DNA of 46,786 bases from contig CASFRV010000015.1 of NCBI GenBank assembly GCA_949297215.1, forward strand, positions 1 through 46,786, written 5' to 3'. This DNA comes from an uncultured Bacteroidales bacterium (lineage in GTDB: Bacteria; Bacteroidota; Bacteroidia; Bacteroidales; Bacteroidaceae). Both the position numbers and the translations under genes were made by a program. The notes beneath the pieces were generated by a model. That model was not told the DNA's origin and made no database searches. It was given only the letters and a program-made list of their open reading frames with translations. Below are positions 32,280 to 41,518 of this stretch, in pieces. The stretch's first letter is position 1, and every line of letters starts with the position of its first letter.

Positions 32280-33704
32280 TCATGTTTCACCAAGCGCCAG
32301 CCGGCGGTCGATGCACGGCGGCAGCTCGTCTTCGTAATGGGACACCATGATGAGCGTGCGGTGCCCCAAGCGCACGTAGGCATCGAGCAATGCCCGGGCC
32401 CGCAGCAGGCGGGCGTCGTCGAGCCCCTGGAACGGTTCGTCGAGCACCAGCAGGGGCGGACTTTTGACAAAGGCGCGCACGAGCAGCACCAGGCGCTGTT
32501 CGCCACCCGAGAGGTGCGTATAGGGCACGTCGGCCAGAGCTTCGGTGCCAAACAGGCGCATCCACGCCAGGCAGCGGTCGCGCTCGGCGGACGACGTGCG
32601 GCGCAGGAGCCCCAACGTGTCGTGCAGGCCACCGGCCACGACGTCGACAGCTGCCACGGGGCGGTTGCAGACGGCGAAGAGCTCGGGCGAAACGAAGCCA
32701 ATGCGCCGCTTGATGTCCCAGATGCTTTCGCCACCTCCGCGGGCGGCACCGAAAAGACGGATGCGGCACGCATAGGCCATGGGGTTGTCGGCGCAGACGA
32801 GCGAGAGGAGCGTCGACTTGCCCGAACCGTTACCGCCCGTGAGCGCCCAGCATTCGCCGCGCCGTACGTCCCAGGCATCGAGACGGAGCACGGGGTGCCC
32901 GTCGTAGCTGATGCGGACGTCGCGACAGCTCACCACCTCGTCGCAAGACGGCACTGCGCCTTCGGCCGAAAGAGCGGCCAGAGAGTCGAGGTCGGCCGGC
33001 GAAAGCCCACCGCCGACCGCCGGCGCCGAAGCCGTCTGCTCCCACTTGGCCCGCGGCAGCTTGGGCCCCACGCAACGCTGCTCCACACCGACAACATGCG
33101 TCACGAACGAAGGCATCTCCACACGCCGGCACAGCAGGAGCACCACCGTCGTTGTGCGCGCCAGCCGGGCCAGCAACGTGGCAAACTGCGAACGCGCCTC
33201 TGCGTCGAGACCTATGAACGGATTGTCGACGAAGAGCAAACGCGGACGCCCCGCTACGGCGCGCGCCATGCGGAAAAGCCGCAGCTCGCCCGTGGAAAGC
33301 TCAATGACGCGCCTCGTCAGCAACGGCTCCACGCGGTCCGCCAGCGGTCCGCCGGCGGCTGTGCCCAATGCTTCGGCCACCATGGGGCAGCCCGAGCCGT
33401 CCCAGCGGTTCCAGCGCTGCTGATAGTAGGCCGGCAAATTGCCGCCGTAAGCATCGCGAAAGGAGACATAAGCCACCTCGTCCGAGAGCCGGCGCCCGGC
33501 AGCAGGAGTGAAACCATATTCGAGCCGCCCCTCCGAAAGCGGGAGGGCGCCGCTCAACATGCCGGCCAGCAGCGTCTTGCCGCCCCCGTTGGGACCGAAA
33601 AGCGCCACCACCTCGCCCTCGCCGATCGAGAGCGAGGCGGGGCGTGCCAGGCGGCGCAAGGGGTCGCGGGCCACGCCGCCGGTGAGGCGCACTACTTCCG
33701 GCAT
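32280..33704 (-). CDS. tandem ABC ATPase (ModF/PhrA-like), soluble
   Basis: A 474-residue protein with two nucleotide-binding domains and no membrane segment. The first has Walker A GPNGGGKT (Lys43), signature LSTGE and a Walker B ending in [10 protein letters not shown], where the usual catalytic glutamate is asparagine (N161). The second is canonical: [20 protein letters not shown] and [11 protein letters not shown]. One degenerate and one competent site is a known arrangement in asymmetric ABC proteins. It resembles Escherichia coli ModF, whose role is unclear. Its start overlaps the ruvC stop by 13 bases, so the two are coupled. Confidence 0.87.
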   Translation of the reverse strand: MPEVVRLTGGVARDPLRRLARPASLSIGEGEVVALFGPNGGGKTLLAGMLSGALPLSEGRLEYGFTPAAGRRLSDEVAYVSFRDAYGGNLPAYYQQRWNRWDGSGCPMVAEALGTAAGGPLADRVEPLLTRRVIELSTGELRLFRMARAVAGRPRLLFVDNPFIGLDAEARSQFATLLARLARTTTVVLLLCRRVEMPSFVTHVVGVEQRCVGPKLPRAKWEQTASAPAVGGGLSPADLDSLAALSAEGAVPSCDEVVSCRDVRISYDGHPVLRLDAWDVRRGECWALTGGNGSGKSTLLSLVCADNPMAYACRIRLFGAARGGGESIWDIKRRIGFVSPELFAVCNRPVAAVDVVAGGLHDTLGLLRRTSSAERDRCLAWMRLFGTEALADVPYTHLSGGEQRLVLLVRAFVKSPPLLVLDEPFQGLDDARLLRARALLDAYVRLGHRTLIMVSHYEDELPPCIDRRLALGET

Positions 33705-34336
33705 GTCAGTTCCATGAGTTTGCGGGCCGGCCCCGTGGGAGCCGAAACGCGCTCACCGTTCCTGCGCACAAAATCGGCCCACGTGCGGGGGCCGTCGGAG
33801 CGCAGGGCGTCGCGCCCCGATTGCAGGAAATGGCAGTAAGCCGCCCCGAGCGCGTCGGTGGCGTCGAGATAGGGCAGCATCGACTCCTCGCGGATGCGCA
33901 GCACCTGCTTCAGGATGGCGGCCACCTGCTCCTTGCTGGCCTGTCCGTTGCCGGTAATGGCCATTTTTATCTTCAAAGGCGCATATTCGTGGATGGGCAC
34001 GTCGCGACTTATGGCCGCAGCGATGGCCACGCCCTGCGCGCGCCCGAGCTTCAGCATGCTCTGCACGTTCTTTCCGAAGAAAGGGGCCTCGATGGCCATT
34101 TCGTCGGGCAGAAACGACTCGATAATGCCAACGACGCGCTCGTAGATGCGCCCCAGCTTCAAGTAAACGTCGCTGCACCGCCTGAGGTCGATGACGCCCA
34201 TGGCCACCATCGACGCCTGGCGCCCCTTAACGCTCAGCACGCCGTAGCCCAGCACGTTCGTGCCCGGGTCGATGCCCAGGATGACCCTTTCGGCCGGCTC
34301 TTTCCGCGCTGCGGCGGTTCTCTTGTCCATCGTCAT
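33692..34336 (-). CDS. ruvC: crossover junction endodeoxyribonuclease RuvC
   Basis: A 214-residue Holliday-junction resolvase. The RNase H-like core begins with [15 protein letters not shown] (catalytic Asp23). It continues with [25 protein letters not shown] (catalytic Glu) and ends with the acidic [13 protein letters not shown] pair. About 45 residues follow the core, longer than in Escherichia coli RuvC, and overlap the next gene by 13 bases. Starts at 34336 (MTMDKR) and 34330 are both possible; the frame further upstream is not conserved sequence. A TACTTTTG element at 34355-34362 on the minus strand is a likely -7 box. Confidence 0.95.
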   Translation of the reverse strand: MTMDKRTAAARKEPAERVILGIDPGTNVLGYGVLSVKGRQASMVAMGVIDLRRCSDVYLKLGRIYERVVGIIESFLPDEMAIEAPFFGKNVQSMLKLGRAQGVAIAAAISRDVPIHEYAPLKIKMAITGNGQASKEQVAAILKQVLRIREESMLPYLDATDALGAAYCHFLQSGRDALRSDGPRTWADFVRRNGERVSAPTGPARKLMELTCRK

Positions 34337-34354
34337 CCGTATTCTTTTTATGGG

Positions 34355-34362
34355 CAAAAGTA
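34355..34362 (-). promoter_or_regulatory. possible -7 element of the ruvC operon
   Basis: TACTTTTG on the minus strand fits TAnnTTTG, 18 bases upstream of the ruvC start; no -33 element at the expected distance. Confidence 0.45.
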
Positions 34363-34426
34363 CGTAAAGGCGGCAAAAACGCACTTTTTTTATTGTGAAA
34401 GATTATTACGCCGCGATTAAAATTCA

Positions 34427-34434
34427 TACATTTG
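34427..34434 (+). promoter_or_regulatory. possible -7 element of the DUF1573-manC-mutY operon
   Basis: TACATTTG fits TAnnTTTG, with a weak TTA (34403-34405) 21 bases upstream as -33. It lies 100 bases before the DUF1573 start. Confidence 0.45.
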
Positions 34435-34534
34435 CAGCAACTTATCATAACTTGGCGGTAATGGCCCCCATGGCGTCCCGGCGCGACCGGGCGGAGGCCT
34501 GCCGGCCAAACAAGAAACGTAAACGCAACGAAAC

Positions 34535-34921
34535 ATGAAACACCGCATGCCGGCCCTGGCCATGGCCCTGTTTTTTCTTGGGAGCACATCGCTGTTTGCT
34601 CAGGCCATAATCAAATTTGAAAAGAGCTCCCACAATTTTGGCTCCTTCAAAGAAAAGGACGCGCAGACGTACGTCTTCAAGTTTACCAACACGGGCGACG
34701 AGCCCCTCGTCGTGCAGCAGGTGTTCACCTCGTGCGGCTGCGTGGCCCGCAGCTTCACGAAGGAACCTGTGGCCCCGGGCAAGAGCGGCGAAATAAAAGT
34801 GACCTACAACGGGAAGGGCAAGATGCCCGGCAAGTTCAGCAAGGTCATCACCGTGCGCACCAACGCAAAGCCCAACGTGACACGCCTCTACATTGAGGGC
34901 ACCATGACTGTCGACGACTGA
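34535..34921 (+). CDS. secreted DUF1573 domain protein
   Basis: A 128-residue exported protein: signal peptide MKHRMPALAMALFFLGSTSLFAQ, then a single Ig-like DUF1573 domain (about 25-125). It contains SHNFGSFKEKD, the FTNTGDEPLVV strand and the hallmark SCGCV (about residues 66-70). DUF1573 proteins are abundant in Bacteroidetes and related to ASH/MSP-like domains; role unknown, probably periplasmic or surface. It lies 52 bases upstream of manC on the same strand. Confidence 0.92.
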   Translation: MKHRMPALAMALFFLGSTSLFAQAIIKFEKSSHNFGSFKEKDAQTYVFKFTNTGDEPLVVQQVFTSCGCVARSFTKEPVAPGKSGEIKVTYNGKGKMPGKFSKVITVRTNAKPNVTRLYIEGTMTVDD

Positions 34922-34973
34922 AAACGTCACACAGGAGGCGCCCCACGTCCTTAACGTCTAACACCGCTATAAT

Positions 34974-36026
34974 ATGGAAAACAATTATCTCGTCATCATG
35001 GCCGGCGGCATCGGCAGCCGCTTTTGGCCGATGAGCAGCCCCGAGAAGCCCAAGCAGTTTCTCGACGTCTTGGGCTGCGGCAAAACGCTCATCCAGCTCA
35101 CGCTGGCCCGCTTCCGCACGGTGGTGCCCCCCGAAAACGTCTGGGTGGTCACCTCGCAGCGCTACGAAAGCCTCGTGCGCGAACAGCTGCCCGAAGTGCC
35201 GGCCCGGAACGTCCTGTTGGAGCCCTGCCGCCGCAACACGGCGCCGTGCATCTGCTACGTCAGCTGGAAAATAAAGAAGCAAAACCCACGCGCCAACATT
35301 GTCGTGGCGCCGAGCGACCACGTCATCGGCGACGTCGACGCGTTCCGCAGCGCCGTCAACGACGCGCTGGAATTTGCCGCCGAAACCGACGCCATCGTCA
35401 CGCTGGGCATCAAGCCCACCCGGCCCGAAACGGGCTACGGATACATAAAGGCCGACCTCGGCTTCTCGTCATCGCGCAAGAAGAACATATTCCGCGTAGA
35501 CGAGTTTCGCGAGAAGCCCACCGCCGAGGTGGCCGAAGGCTACGTGAAACAGGGCAACTACCTGTGGAACGCCGGCATATTCATTTGGAGCGTGAGCACC
35601 ATCATCAATGCCTTCCGCGTGTACGAGCCGGAGCTCTCCGCCATGTTTGAAGACCTCATGCCCTGCTACGACACGCCCGACGAGCAGGCTCAGATCGACA
35701 AGCTCTATCCCGAATGTAAGGACATCTCCGTCGACTATGCCATCATGGAAAAGGCCGAAGAGGTCTTCGTCTACCCGGCCGACTTCGGGTGGAGCGACCT
35801 GGGCTCGTGGGGCTCGCTGCGCCAGCAGGTCAAGCAGGACGCCTACGGCAACGCCTGCATAGGCCCCGACATCAGCCTCTACGACTCGCACAACTGCATC
35901 GTACACGCCACCGAGGAGAAAAAGGTGGTGGTGCAAGGGCTCGACGGATACATCGTAGCCGAAAAAGACGGCACCCTGCTCATCTGCCGCCTCTCGGAAG
36001 AACAGCGCATCAAGCTTTTCCATTGA
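34974..36026 (+). CDS. manC: mannose-1-phosphate guanylyltransferase
   Basis: A 350-residue nucleotidyltransferase making GDP-mannose from mannose 1-phosphate and GTP. The signature MAGGIGSRFWPMSSPEKPKQ (about residues 9-28) is the nucleotide-binding loop, FREKPT (about 180-185) the sugar-phosphate motif, and NAGIFIW the conserved segment after it. It is the short type without a fused phosphomannose isomerase domain. GDP-mannose would feed the Dpm1-like enzyme at 37363 and GDP-fucose synthesis. Its stop codon overlaps the TTG start of mutY. Confidence 0.95.
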   Translation: MENNYLVIMAGGIGSRFWPMSSPEKPKQFLDVLGCGKTLIQLTLARFRTVVPPENVWVVTSQRYESLVREQLPEVPARNVLLEPCRRNTAPCICYVSWKIKKQNPRANIVVAPSDHVIGDVDAFRSAVNDALEFAAETDAIVTLGIKPTRPETGYGYIKADLGFSSSRKKNIFRVDEFREKPTAEVAEGYVKQGNYLWNAGIFIWSVSTIINAFRVYEPELSAMFEDLMPCYDTPDEQAQIDKLYPECKDISVDYAIMEKAEEVFVYPADFGWSDLGSWGSLRQQVKQDAYGNACIGPDISLYDSHNCIVHATEEKKVVVQGLDGYIVAEKDGTLLICRLSEEQRIKLFH

Positions 36027-37126
36027 CCCGCAAACCCACATCGGCCCTTCCGCTGCCGCCCGACGCTCCCGACGCCCCGCGCCATCCCTTTGCCGAGGCC
36101 GTCGAGGCGTGGTACGGGCGGCACGGCCGTCGTTTGCCCTGGCGCGACACCCGCGATCCCTATCGCATCTGGATTTCGGAGATAATATTGCAACAGACGC
36201 GGGTGGCTCAGGGCTACGACTACTACGTGCGCTTCGTCCGGCGCTTCCCCGACGTGTCCTCGCTGGCCGCTGCGACCGAGGACGAGGTGCTTGCCGCCTG
36301 GCAGGGGCTGGGCTATTACAGCCGGGCGCGCAACCTGCACGCCGCGGCCCGCAGCATAGCCGCAGCCGGCGCCTTCCCCACCACCTACGAAGGCGTGCGC
36401 GCGCTGCGCGGCGTGGGGCCCTATACGGCGGCAGCCATCTGCTCGTTTGCCTACGGCCTGCCACACGCCGTAGTGGACGGCAACGTCTATCGCGTCCTGG
36501 CGCGCCACTTCGGCCTGTCCACGCCCATCGACTCGACGGCCGGGCGCCGCGAGTTTGCCGCGCTGGCCGAGGCGCTGCTCGACCGCCGGGCCCCGGGGCT
36601 GTACAACCAAGCGCTCATGGACTTCGGCGCCCTGCAATGCACGCCGCAGAGCCCCGACTGTGCAGCCTGCCCCCTTGCGGGCAGCTGCGTGGCCCGGCAA
36701 CAGGGCAGCGTGGAAACCCTGCCCGTGCGCGAAAAGCGCGCCGCCGTGCGCGACCGCTTTTTCGTCTATCTCTACCTGCTCCTGCCCGACGGCAGTCTGC
36801 TGCTCCGGCGCCGCCCGGCGGGCGACATCTGGCAAGGGCTCTACGAACCGCTGCTGCTCGAATTTTCCACAGCCCCGTCGGCCACCGACGTCACCGGCCA
36901 CCCCGCATGGGCCACCTTGGGCCCCGTGCGCTCCGTCGCGCAGGTGGTGCAGGGGCGCCTGCACGTGCTCACCCACCGCCGCCTCCACATGGACGGCTAC
37001 CTTGTGCGCCTCGCATCGGACGTCGCGCTGCCGGGCTTCGTGCGCGTAGAGGCCGGCGCCCGCGAAGCCTATGCCGTGCCCCGCCTCGTGGAGTTCCTGT
37101 TCGAAGCCGTCGACGCATATATATAA
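36023..37126 (+). CDS. mutY: A/G-specific adenine glycosylase
   Basis: A 367-residue base-excision repair enzyme removing adenine mispaired with 8-oxoguanine. Catalytic Glu53 lies in WISEIILQQTRV, and the helix-hairpin-helix LRGVGPYTAAAI precedes Asp152 in VVDGNVYRV. Cysteines 206, 213, 216 and 222 (C-X6-C-X2-C-X5-C) bind the 4Fe-4S cluster. A NUDIX-like 8-oxoG recognition domain follows (about 240-365). There is no in-frame ATG or GTG before the conserved core. The TTG at 36023, overlapping the manC TGA as TTGA, is the only reasonable start and implies translational coupling. Confidence 0.93.
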   Translation: MTRKPTSALPLPPDAPDAPRHPFAEAVEAWYGRHGRRLPWRDTRDPYRIWISEIILQQTRVAQGYDYYVRFVRRFPDVSSLAAATEDEVLAAWQGLGYYSRARNLHAAARSIAAAGAFPTTYEGVRALRGVGPYTAAAICSFAYGLPHAVVDGNVYRVLARHFGLSTPIDSTAGRREFAALAEALLDRRAPGLYNQALMDFGALQCTPQSPDCAACPLAGSCVARQQGSVETLPVREKRAAVRDRFFVYLYLLLPDGSLLLRRRPAGDIWQGLYEPLLLEFSTAPSATDVTGHPAWATLGPVRSVAQVVQGRLHVLTHRRLHMDGYLVRLASDVALPGFVRVEAGAREAYAVPRLVEFLFEAVDAYI

Positions 37127-37199
37127 ATAGGAGTGGCGGCCGGCCCATCTGCTTTCCTTACCATCCCTGCGAAACAACCCGCATCTGCCTCGCCGCAAC

Positions 37200-37337
37200 G
37201 AAAACGCACAGGCTTTCCTTTTTCTTTCCGCTCGTTTGCACTGTCTCTGGCTTCACCCAAGATAGACTGCGGCTCGGAAGAGAAAAGAAAACGCCGTTTC
37301 CCTTTTCTCTTCGCTCGCCTTGCACTATCTTTGCGGT
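37200..37337 (+). repeat. imperfect direct repeat of a promoter-like segment
   Basis: About 50 bases at 37200-37251 recur with changes at 37287-37337: both start GAAAACGC, continue with a pyrimidine run and CGCTCG, and end TTGCACT followed by a -7-like element. The second copy has TATCTTTG (37326-37333, fits TAnnTTTG). The first has the degraded TGTCTCTG, so only the downstream copy looks active for the gene starting at 37363. Confidence 0.5.
37326..37333 (+). promoter_or_regulatory. possible -7 element of the dpm1-pyrC operon
   Basis: TATCTTTG fits TAnnTTTG, 29 bases upstream of the start codon at 37363. No clear -33 element is seen; the upstream stretch is a pyrimidine run. Confidence 0.5.
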
Positions 37338-37362
37338 GAAATCAAATCAGTCTTTACGCGAA

Positions 37363-38115
37363 ATGCAGACAAGCGACAGCGTGGTAATCATACCCACCTA
37401 CAACGAAAAAGAAAATATCGAGAAGATCATACGCGCCGTATTCGGCTTGGAAAAAGCTTTCGACATCTTGGTAATCGACGACGGTTCGCCCGACGGAACG
37501 GCAGCCATCGTGAAAGGCCTGATGGGCGGGAGCGAATTTTCGGGACGCCTCCACATCATTGAGCGCGAAGGCAAACAGGGCCTCGGCACGGCCTACATCG
37601 CCGGCTTCAAATGGGCACTGGCACACGGCTACGAGTATATATTCGAAATGGATGCCGACTTCAGCCACGACCCGGCCGACCTGCCGCGCCTCTATGCCGC
37701 CTGCGCCGACGAAGGTTACGACCTGGCCATCGGATCAAGGTATGTGAGCGGCGTCAACGTGGTGAACTGGCCCATGGGCCGCGTGCTGATGAGCTATTAC
37801 GCCTCAAAATACGTGCGTATCGTCACGGGGCTGCCCATTCACGACACGACGGCGGGCTTCAAGTGCTACAAGCGCCGCGTCCTCGAAGCCATCGACCTCG
37901 ACGCCATCCGCTTCAAGGGCTACGCCTTCCAGATCGAAATGAAGTTCACCGCCTATAAATGCGGTTTCAAGATAAAGGAAGTGCCCGTCATCTTCGTCAA
38001 CCGCCGTCTGGGCACGAGCAAAATGAGCGGCGGCATCTTCGGCGAAGCCGTGTTCGGCGTGATGCGCCTGCGGTGGGACAGCATACGCGGCCGCCGCTTC
38101 CGCAAACAGGCATAA
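37363..38115 (+). CDS. polyprenol monophosphomannose synthase-like glycosyltransferase (GT2)
   Basis: A 250-residue GT-A enzyme of the Dpm1 type, transferring mannose (or another sugar) from its nucleotide to polyprenyl phosphate. It shows VVIIPTYNEKENI at the N-terminus, LVIDDGSPDGT, the DXD-containing MDADFSHDP (about residues 98-106) and IGSRYVSG. It lacks the C-terminal membrane domain found in some homologues, so it is a peripheral protein. manC upstream and gtrA downstream in the same direction support a lipid-linked mannose route. pyrC follows after 46 bases. Confidence 0.92.
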   Translation: MQTSDSVVIIPTYNEKENIEKIIRAVFGLEKAFDILVIDDGSPDGTAAIVKGLMGGSEFSGRLHIIEREGKQGLGTAYIAGFKWALAHGYEYIFEMDADFSHDPADLPRLYAACADEGYDLAIGSRYVSGVNVVNWPMGRVLMSYYASKYVRIVTGLPIHDTTAGFKCYKRRVLEAIDLDAIRFKGYAFQIEMKFTAYKCGFKIKEVPVIFVNRRLGTSKMSGGIFGEAVFGVMRLRWDSIRGRRFRKQA

Positions 38116-38161
38116 GCCCCAACGGCCCGCTGCTCATCCGGGCCACAATCGACATAAAGCC

Positions 38162-39499
38162 ATGCACAAACGTATTCTCATCCAAAACGCGACCCTTGTC
38201 AACGAAGGAAAATCCTTCAAGGGCTCGCTCGTCATCGAGGACGAACATATCGAAGAGATTATCACGGGCGATGCCAGCCCCGGCATGACGGCCGACGAAA
38301 CGGTCGACGCCACAGGCTGCTTTCTGCTGCCCGGCCTGATCGATGAGCACGTTCATTTCCGCTACCCGGGCATGACCCACAAGGCCGACATCGGCAGCGA
38401 AAGCCGTGCGGCGGCGGCAGGCGGCGTTACGACCTATTTCGACATGCCCAACACGCTGCCGCCCACCGTCACGCCCGAGGCCTACGACAACAAGCTGGCC
38501 GAGGCCGGCCGCGAGAGCCTCGTCAACTATGGTTTCTACTTCGGCGCAACGGCCGAAAACGCCGAGACGCTGGCCTCGCTGAGCAGCCACCACGTCTGCG
38601 GCATCAAGCTCTTCATGGGAGCCTCCACGGGCGGACTCCTCGTCGACGGCATGCGCGCCCTCGAAGCCGTTTTCGAACACGCACGCCTCCCCATCGTGGC
38701 CCATTGCGAGGACAGCCGGCTCATTGCTGCCAACGCTGCCGCCGCACGCGAGCGCTACGGCGACGACCCCGCCGTGGAGCACCACGCCGAAATACGCTCG
38801 GCCGAGGCTTGCTACCGCTCCACAGCGCTGGCCGTCGACCTGGCACGCCGCTACGGCCGGCGCCTGCACGTGGCCCACGTGTCGACGGCACGCGAGCTCG
38901 ACCTGTTTGCCCCCGGCGACCCGCTCGTAACGGCCGAAGGCTGCCTGGCGCATCTTCTCTACTGCGAAGACGATTATAAACGCTTCGGAACGCGCATCAA
39001 GTGCAATCCTGCCGTCAAGACCAAGGCCGATCGCGACGCTTTGCGTGCGGCACTGACTGACGGACGCCTGCTCACCGTGGCCACCGACCACGCTCCCCAT
39101 CTTTTCTCGGAAAAGCAGGGCGGTTGCCTGCGGGCTGCATCGGGTATGCCCCTCGTCCAGTTTTTCCTGCCGGCCATGCTCGACCTTGTAGATGCCGGCA
39201 CGCTCAGCGTAGAACGCCTGGTAGAGCTGGCCTGCCACAACCCGGCGCGGCTCTTCGGCGTGGAAAACCGCGGCTTCCTGCGCGAAGGCTACAAAGCCGA
39301 CCTCGTTCTGGTGCGCCCCCGCAGCCTGTGGACGCTCACGCCCAACCGCATCGAGAGCCGCTGCGGGTGGAGCCCGCTCGAAGGCCATACGTTCCACTGG
39401 CGCGTGGAGCAGACCTATTGCAACGGCTTCCTCCTCTACAACGACGGGCACCTCACCGACCCCAACTTCCGCGGCGAGGCCGTCACCTTTGCCCATTGA
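38162..39499 (+). CDS. pyrC: dihydroorotase
   Basis: A 445-residue type I amidohydrolase catalysing the third step of pyrimidine synthesis, carbamoyl aspartate to dihydroorotate. It has the metal-binding HVH in LIDEHVHFRYPG (about 58-69), FDMPNTLPP, histidines in VAHCEDS and HVAHVST, and the catalytic TDHAPH near 306-311. GIKLFMGAST occupies the region of the usual metal-bridging lysine. It follows the Dpm1-like gene with a 46-base gap, a gene pair common in Bacteroidales. Confidence 0.94.
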   Translation: MHKRILIQNATLVNEGKSFKGSLVIEDEHIEEIITGDASPGMTADETVDATGCFLLPGLIDEHVHFRYPGMTHKADIGSESRAAAAGGVTTYFDMPNTLPPTVTPEAYDNKLAEAGRESLVNYGFYFGATAENAETLASLSSHHVCGIKLFMGASTGGLLVDGMRALEAVFEHARLPIVAHCEDSRLIAANAAAARERYGDDPAVEHHAEIRSAEACYRSTALAVDLARRYGRRLHVAHVSTARELDLFAPGDPLVTAEGCLAHLLYCEDDYKRFGTRIKCNPAVKTKADRDALRAALTDGRLLTVATDHAPHLFSEKQGGCLRAASGMPLVQFFLPAMLDLVDAGTLSVERLVELACHNPARLFGVENRGFLREGYKADLVLVRPRSLWTLTPNRIESRCGWSPLEGHTFHWRVEQTYCNGFLLYNDGHLTDPNFRGEAVTFAH

Positions 39500-39542
39500 C
39501 CCACCGGCTACGCGGTAAGTTCAACCCGAAGTCTCAGAAAAC

Positions 39543-40703
39543 ATGTTGCTCCGAATACTCCTCCCCCTCCTGCTCCTCCTGGCGCTGCCGGCTTGGGGCA
39601 TCGACATGTGCGTGCTGCGCAAACGCTTCGGAGCGTGGGTGCGGCGCTGCTTCTATCTGCCCAACGTCGTCATGGCTGTCTGGCTCGTGGCCTTGGCCGT
39701 GAACGAAAGCTATTCGCCCGCCGCCGACCACGCCAAAGGCATCGCCCTGACGGTGACGCTCTGCATCATCGTGCCCGAAACGCTCTGGGTGCTCTTTGCA
39801 TTGGCCGGCTCGCTGCTGCGCCGCTTCGGGCGGGTGCGCGCCGCCCTCCACATCACCGGCGGCGTTCTCGCCCTGGCCCTGCTTGGCGCCCTGCTCTTCG
39901 GTTTTCTCCGCGGATATAAGAAAATCCACTCCACGCAAGTGACGTTCTCCTCGCCTGCTCTCCCCGCTGCCTTCGACGGATATCGCATTGTGCAGCTTTC
40001 CGACCTCCATTTGGGGACCATTCACGGTCAGCCCGGGCTGGCCCGCCGCATTGTCGACTCGGTCAACGCGCAGCGGCCCGACTTGATAGCTTTCACGGGC
40101 GACTTGGTAAACTATAATGCCAGCGAGCTGACAGAGTTTGAAGCCATCCTGAGCCGCCTCCGGGCGACCGACGGCGTCGTTTCCGTCATGGGCAACCACG
40201 ATTACATGCTCTACTACGCCTGGCCCTCCGACCAGGCGCGGCAAGCCAACGTACGGCAGCTGCAAGACCGCCAGCGCGCCATGGGATGGCGGTTGCTGCT
40301 CAATGAAAACCGCATCATCCGCCGCGGAGCCGACAGCATAGCCATCGTCGGCGTGGAAAACGACGGACGGCCGCCCTTCCCCTCGCGCGGCGACCTCGTC
40401 AAAGCACAGGCAGGCCTCGGCCCGTCGTGTTTCAAAGTGTTGCTCTCGCACGACCCCACCCACTGGCGCCGCCGCGTCCTGCCCGAAACCGACATCCCCC
40501 TTATGCTCGCGGGCCACACCCACGGCATGCAGTTCAAGATAGGCTCCTTCTCGCCCGCCTCGTGGTTCTACCCCGAGTGGGGCGGCGTCTACCGCGAGGG
40601 CGGCCGCGCGCTCCACGTAAGCCTCGGCACGGGCGAGGTGCTCCTGCCCTTCCGCCTGGGCGCCTGGCCCGAGATAAACGTCATCACGTTGCGCAGCGCC
40701 TGA
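39543..40703 (+). CDS. membrane-anchored metallophosphoesterase
   Basis: A 386-residue protein. Several hydrophobic helices occupy about residues 1-125. A calcineurin-like phosphoesterase domain follows, with the five motifs IVQLSDLHLG, AFTGDLVN, VMGNHDYM, LLSHDPTHW and LAGHTHGMQF, giving a complete two-metal site. It resembles YaeI/LpxH-related membrane phosphoesterases. Substrate unknown; a lipid-linked phosphate is possible because plsC and gtrA follow in the operon. Gap to pyrC is 43 bases. Confidence 0.92.
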   Translation: MLLRILLPLLLLLALPAWGIDMCVLRKRFGAWVRRCFYLPNVVMAVWLVALAVNESYSPAADHAKGIALTVTLCIIVPETLWVLFALAGSLLRRFGRVRAALHITGGVLALALLGALLFGFLRGYKKIHSTQVTFSSPALPAAFDGYRIVQLSDLHLGTIHGQPGLARRIVDSVNAQRPDLIAFTGDLVNYNASELTEFEAILSRLRATDGVVSVMGNHDYMLYYAWPSDQARQANVRQLQDRQRAMGWRLLLNENRIIRRGADSIAIVGVENDGRPPFPSRGDLVKAQAGLGPSCFKVLLSHDPTHWRRRVLPETDIPLMLAGHTHGMQFKIGSFSPASWFYPEWGGVYREGGRALHVSLGTGEVLLPFRLGAWPEINVITLRSA

Positions 40704-40757
40704 CGCCCGTCCCGGCTGAAAGCATCAGCCGGCATCCCACAAGAAACAACAGTCTGT

Positions 40758-41516
40758 ATGAACACGCTCTATAAAATCTACCAGCTCGTCGTGGCCCTCC
40801 CGCTGCTGCTCGTGGCCACCATACTCACCGCTCTCGTCACCATCATCGGCAGCTTCGTCGGCAGCGCCCACTTCTGGGGCTACTATCCCGGAAAATGCTG
40901 GTCGTGGTTTGTCTGCACCGTCCTGCTCATTCCCGTCAGCGTGGAGGGTAAGGAAAACATCAACCGGCATACGTCCTATGTCTTCGTAGCCAACCATCAG
41001 GGGCCCATGGACATATTTTTAATATACGGCTACTTGGGACGCAACTTCAAGTGGATGATGAAAAAGGCGCTCCGCAAAATCCCCCTCGTGGGCTATGCCT
41101 GCGAAAAAGCCCGCCACATCTTCGTCGACAAGTCGGGCGCCAAGAAAATACAAGGCACCATCGAGCAGGCCCGCGCCACGTTGCAGGGCGGAACGTCGCT
41201 CGTCGTCTTCCCCGAAGGCTCGCGCACGTTCACCGGCCACATGGGAACGTTCCGCAAAGGGGCCTTCGTGCTGGCCGACGACTTGCAGCTGCCCGTCGTG
41301 CCCATCACCATCGACGGATCGTTCGACGTACTGACGCGCATGGAGGGCTTCAACTTCGTTCACCGCCACCCCATGCGGCTCATCATCCACAAACCCATCT
41401 ATCCCACCTCGCACAGCCCCGAAGACATCCAGCAAACGATGCAACAATCGTACGAAACCATCATGGCAGCCCTGCCGCCCAAATATCAAGGCTGCGTGGA
41501 AAACCCGGGCCGGTAG
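40758..41516 (+). CDS. plsC: 1-acyl-sn-glycerol-3-phosphate acyltransferase
   Basis: A 252-residue phospholipid acyltransferase. An N-terminal membrane segment (about 9-35) precedes the catalytic H-X4-D motif NHQGPMD (His80, Asp85). The substrate motif FPEGSRTF (about 154-161) and VPITIDGSFDV follow. It would make phosphatidic acid from lysophosphatidic acid at the inner membrane. The GtrA gene begins 2 bases after its stop codon. Confidence 0.92.
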   Translation: MNTLYKIYQLVVALPLLLVATILTALVTIIGSFVGSAHFWGYYPGKCWSWFVCTVLLIPVSVEGKENINRHTSYVFVANHQGPMDIFLIYGYLGRNFKWMMKKALRKIPLVGYACEKARHIFVDKSGAKKIQGTIEQARATLQGGTSLVVFPEGSRTFTGHMGTFRKGAFVLADDLQLPVVPITIDGSFDVLTRMEGFNFVHRHPMRLIIHKPIYPTSHSPEDIQQTMQQSYETIMAALPPKYQGCVENPGR

Positions 41517-41518
41517 CC

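Noticed and set aside
31917-33839. A 640-codon plus-strand frame opposite the tandem-ABC gene
   Set aside because: Shadow frame; the minus-strand protein has clear Walker motifs.
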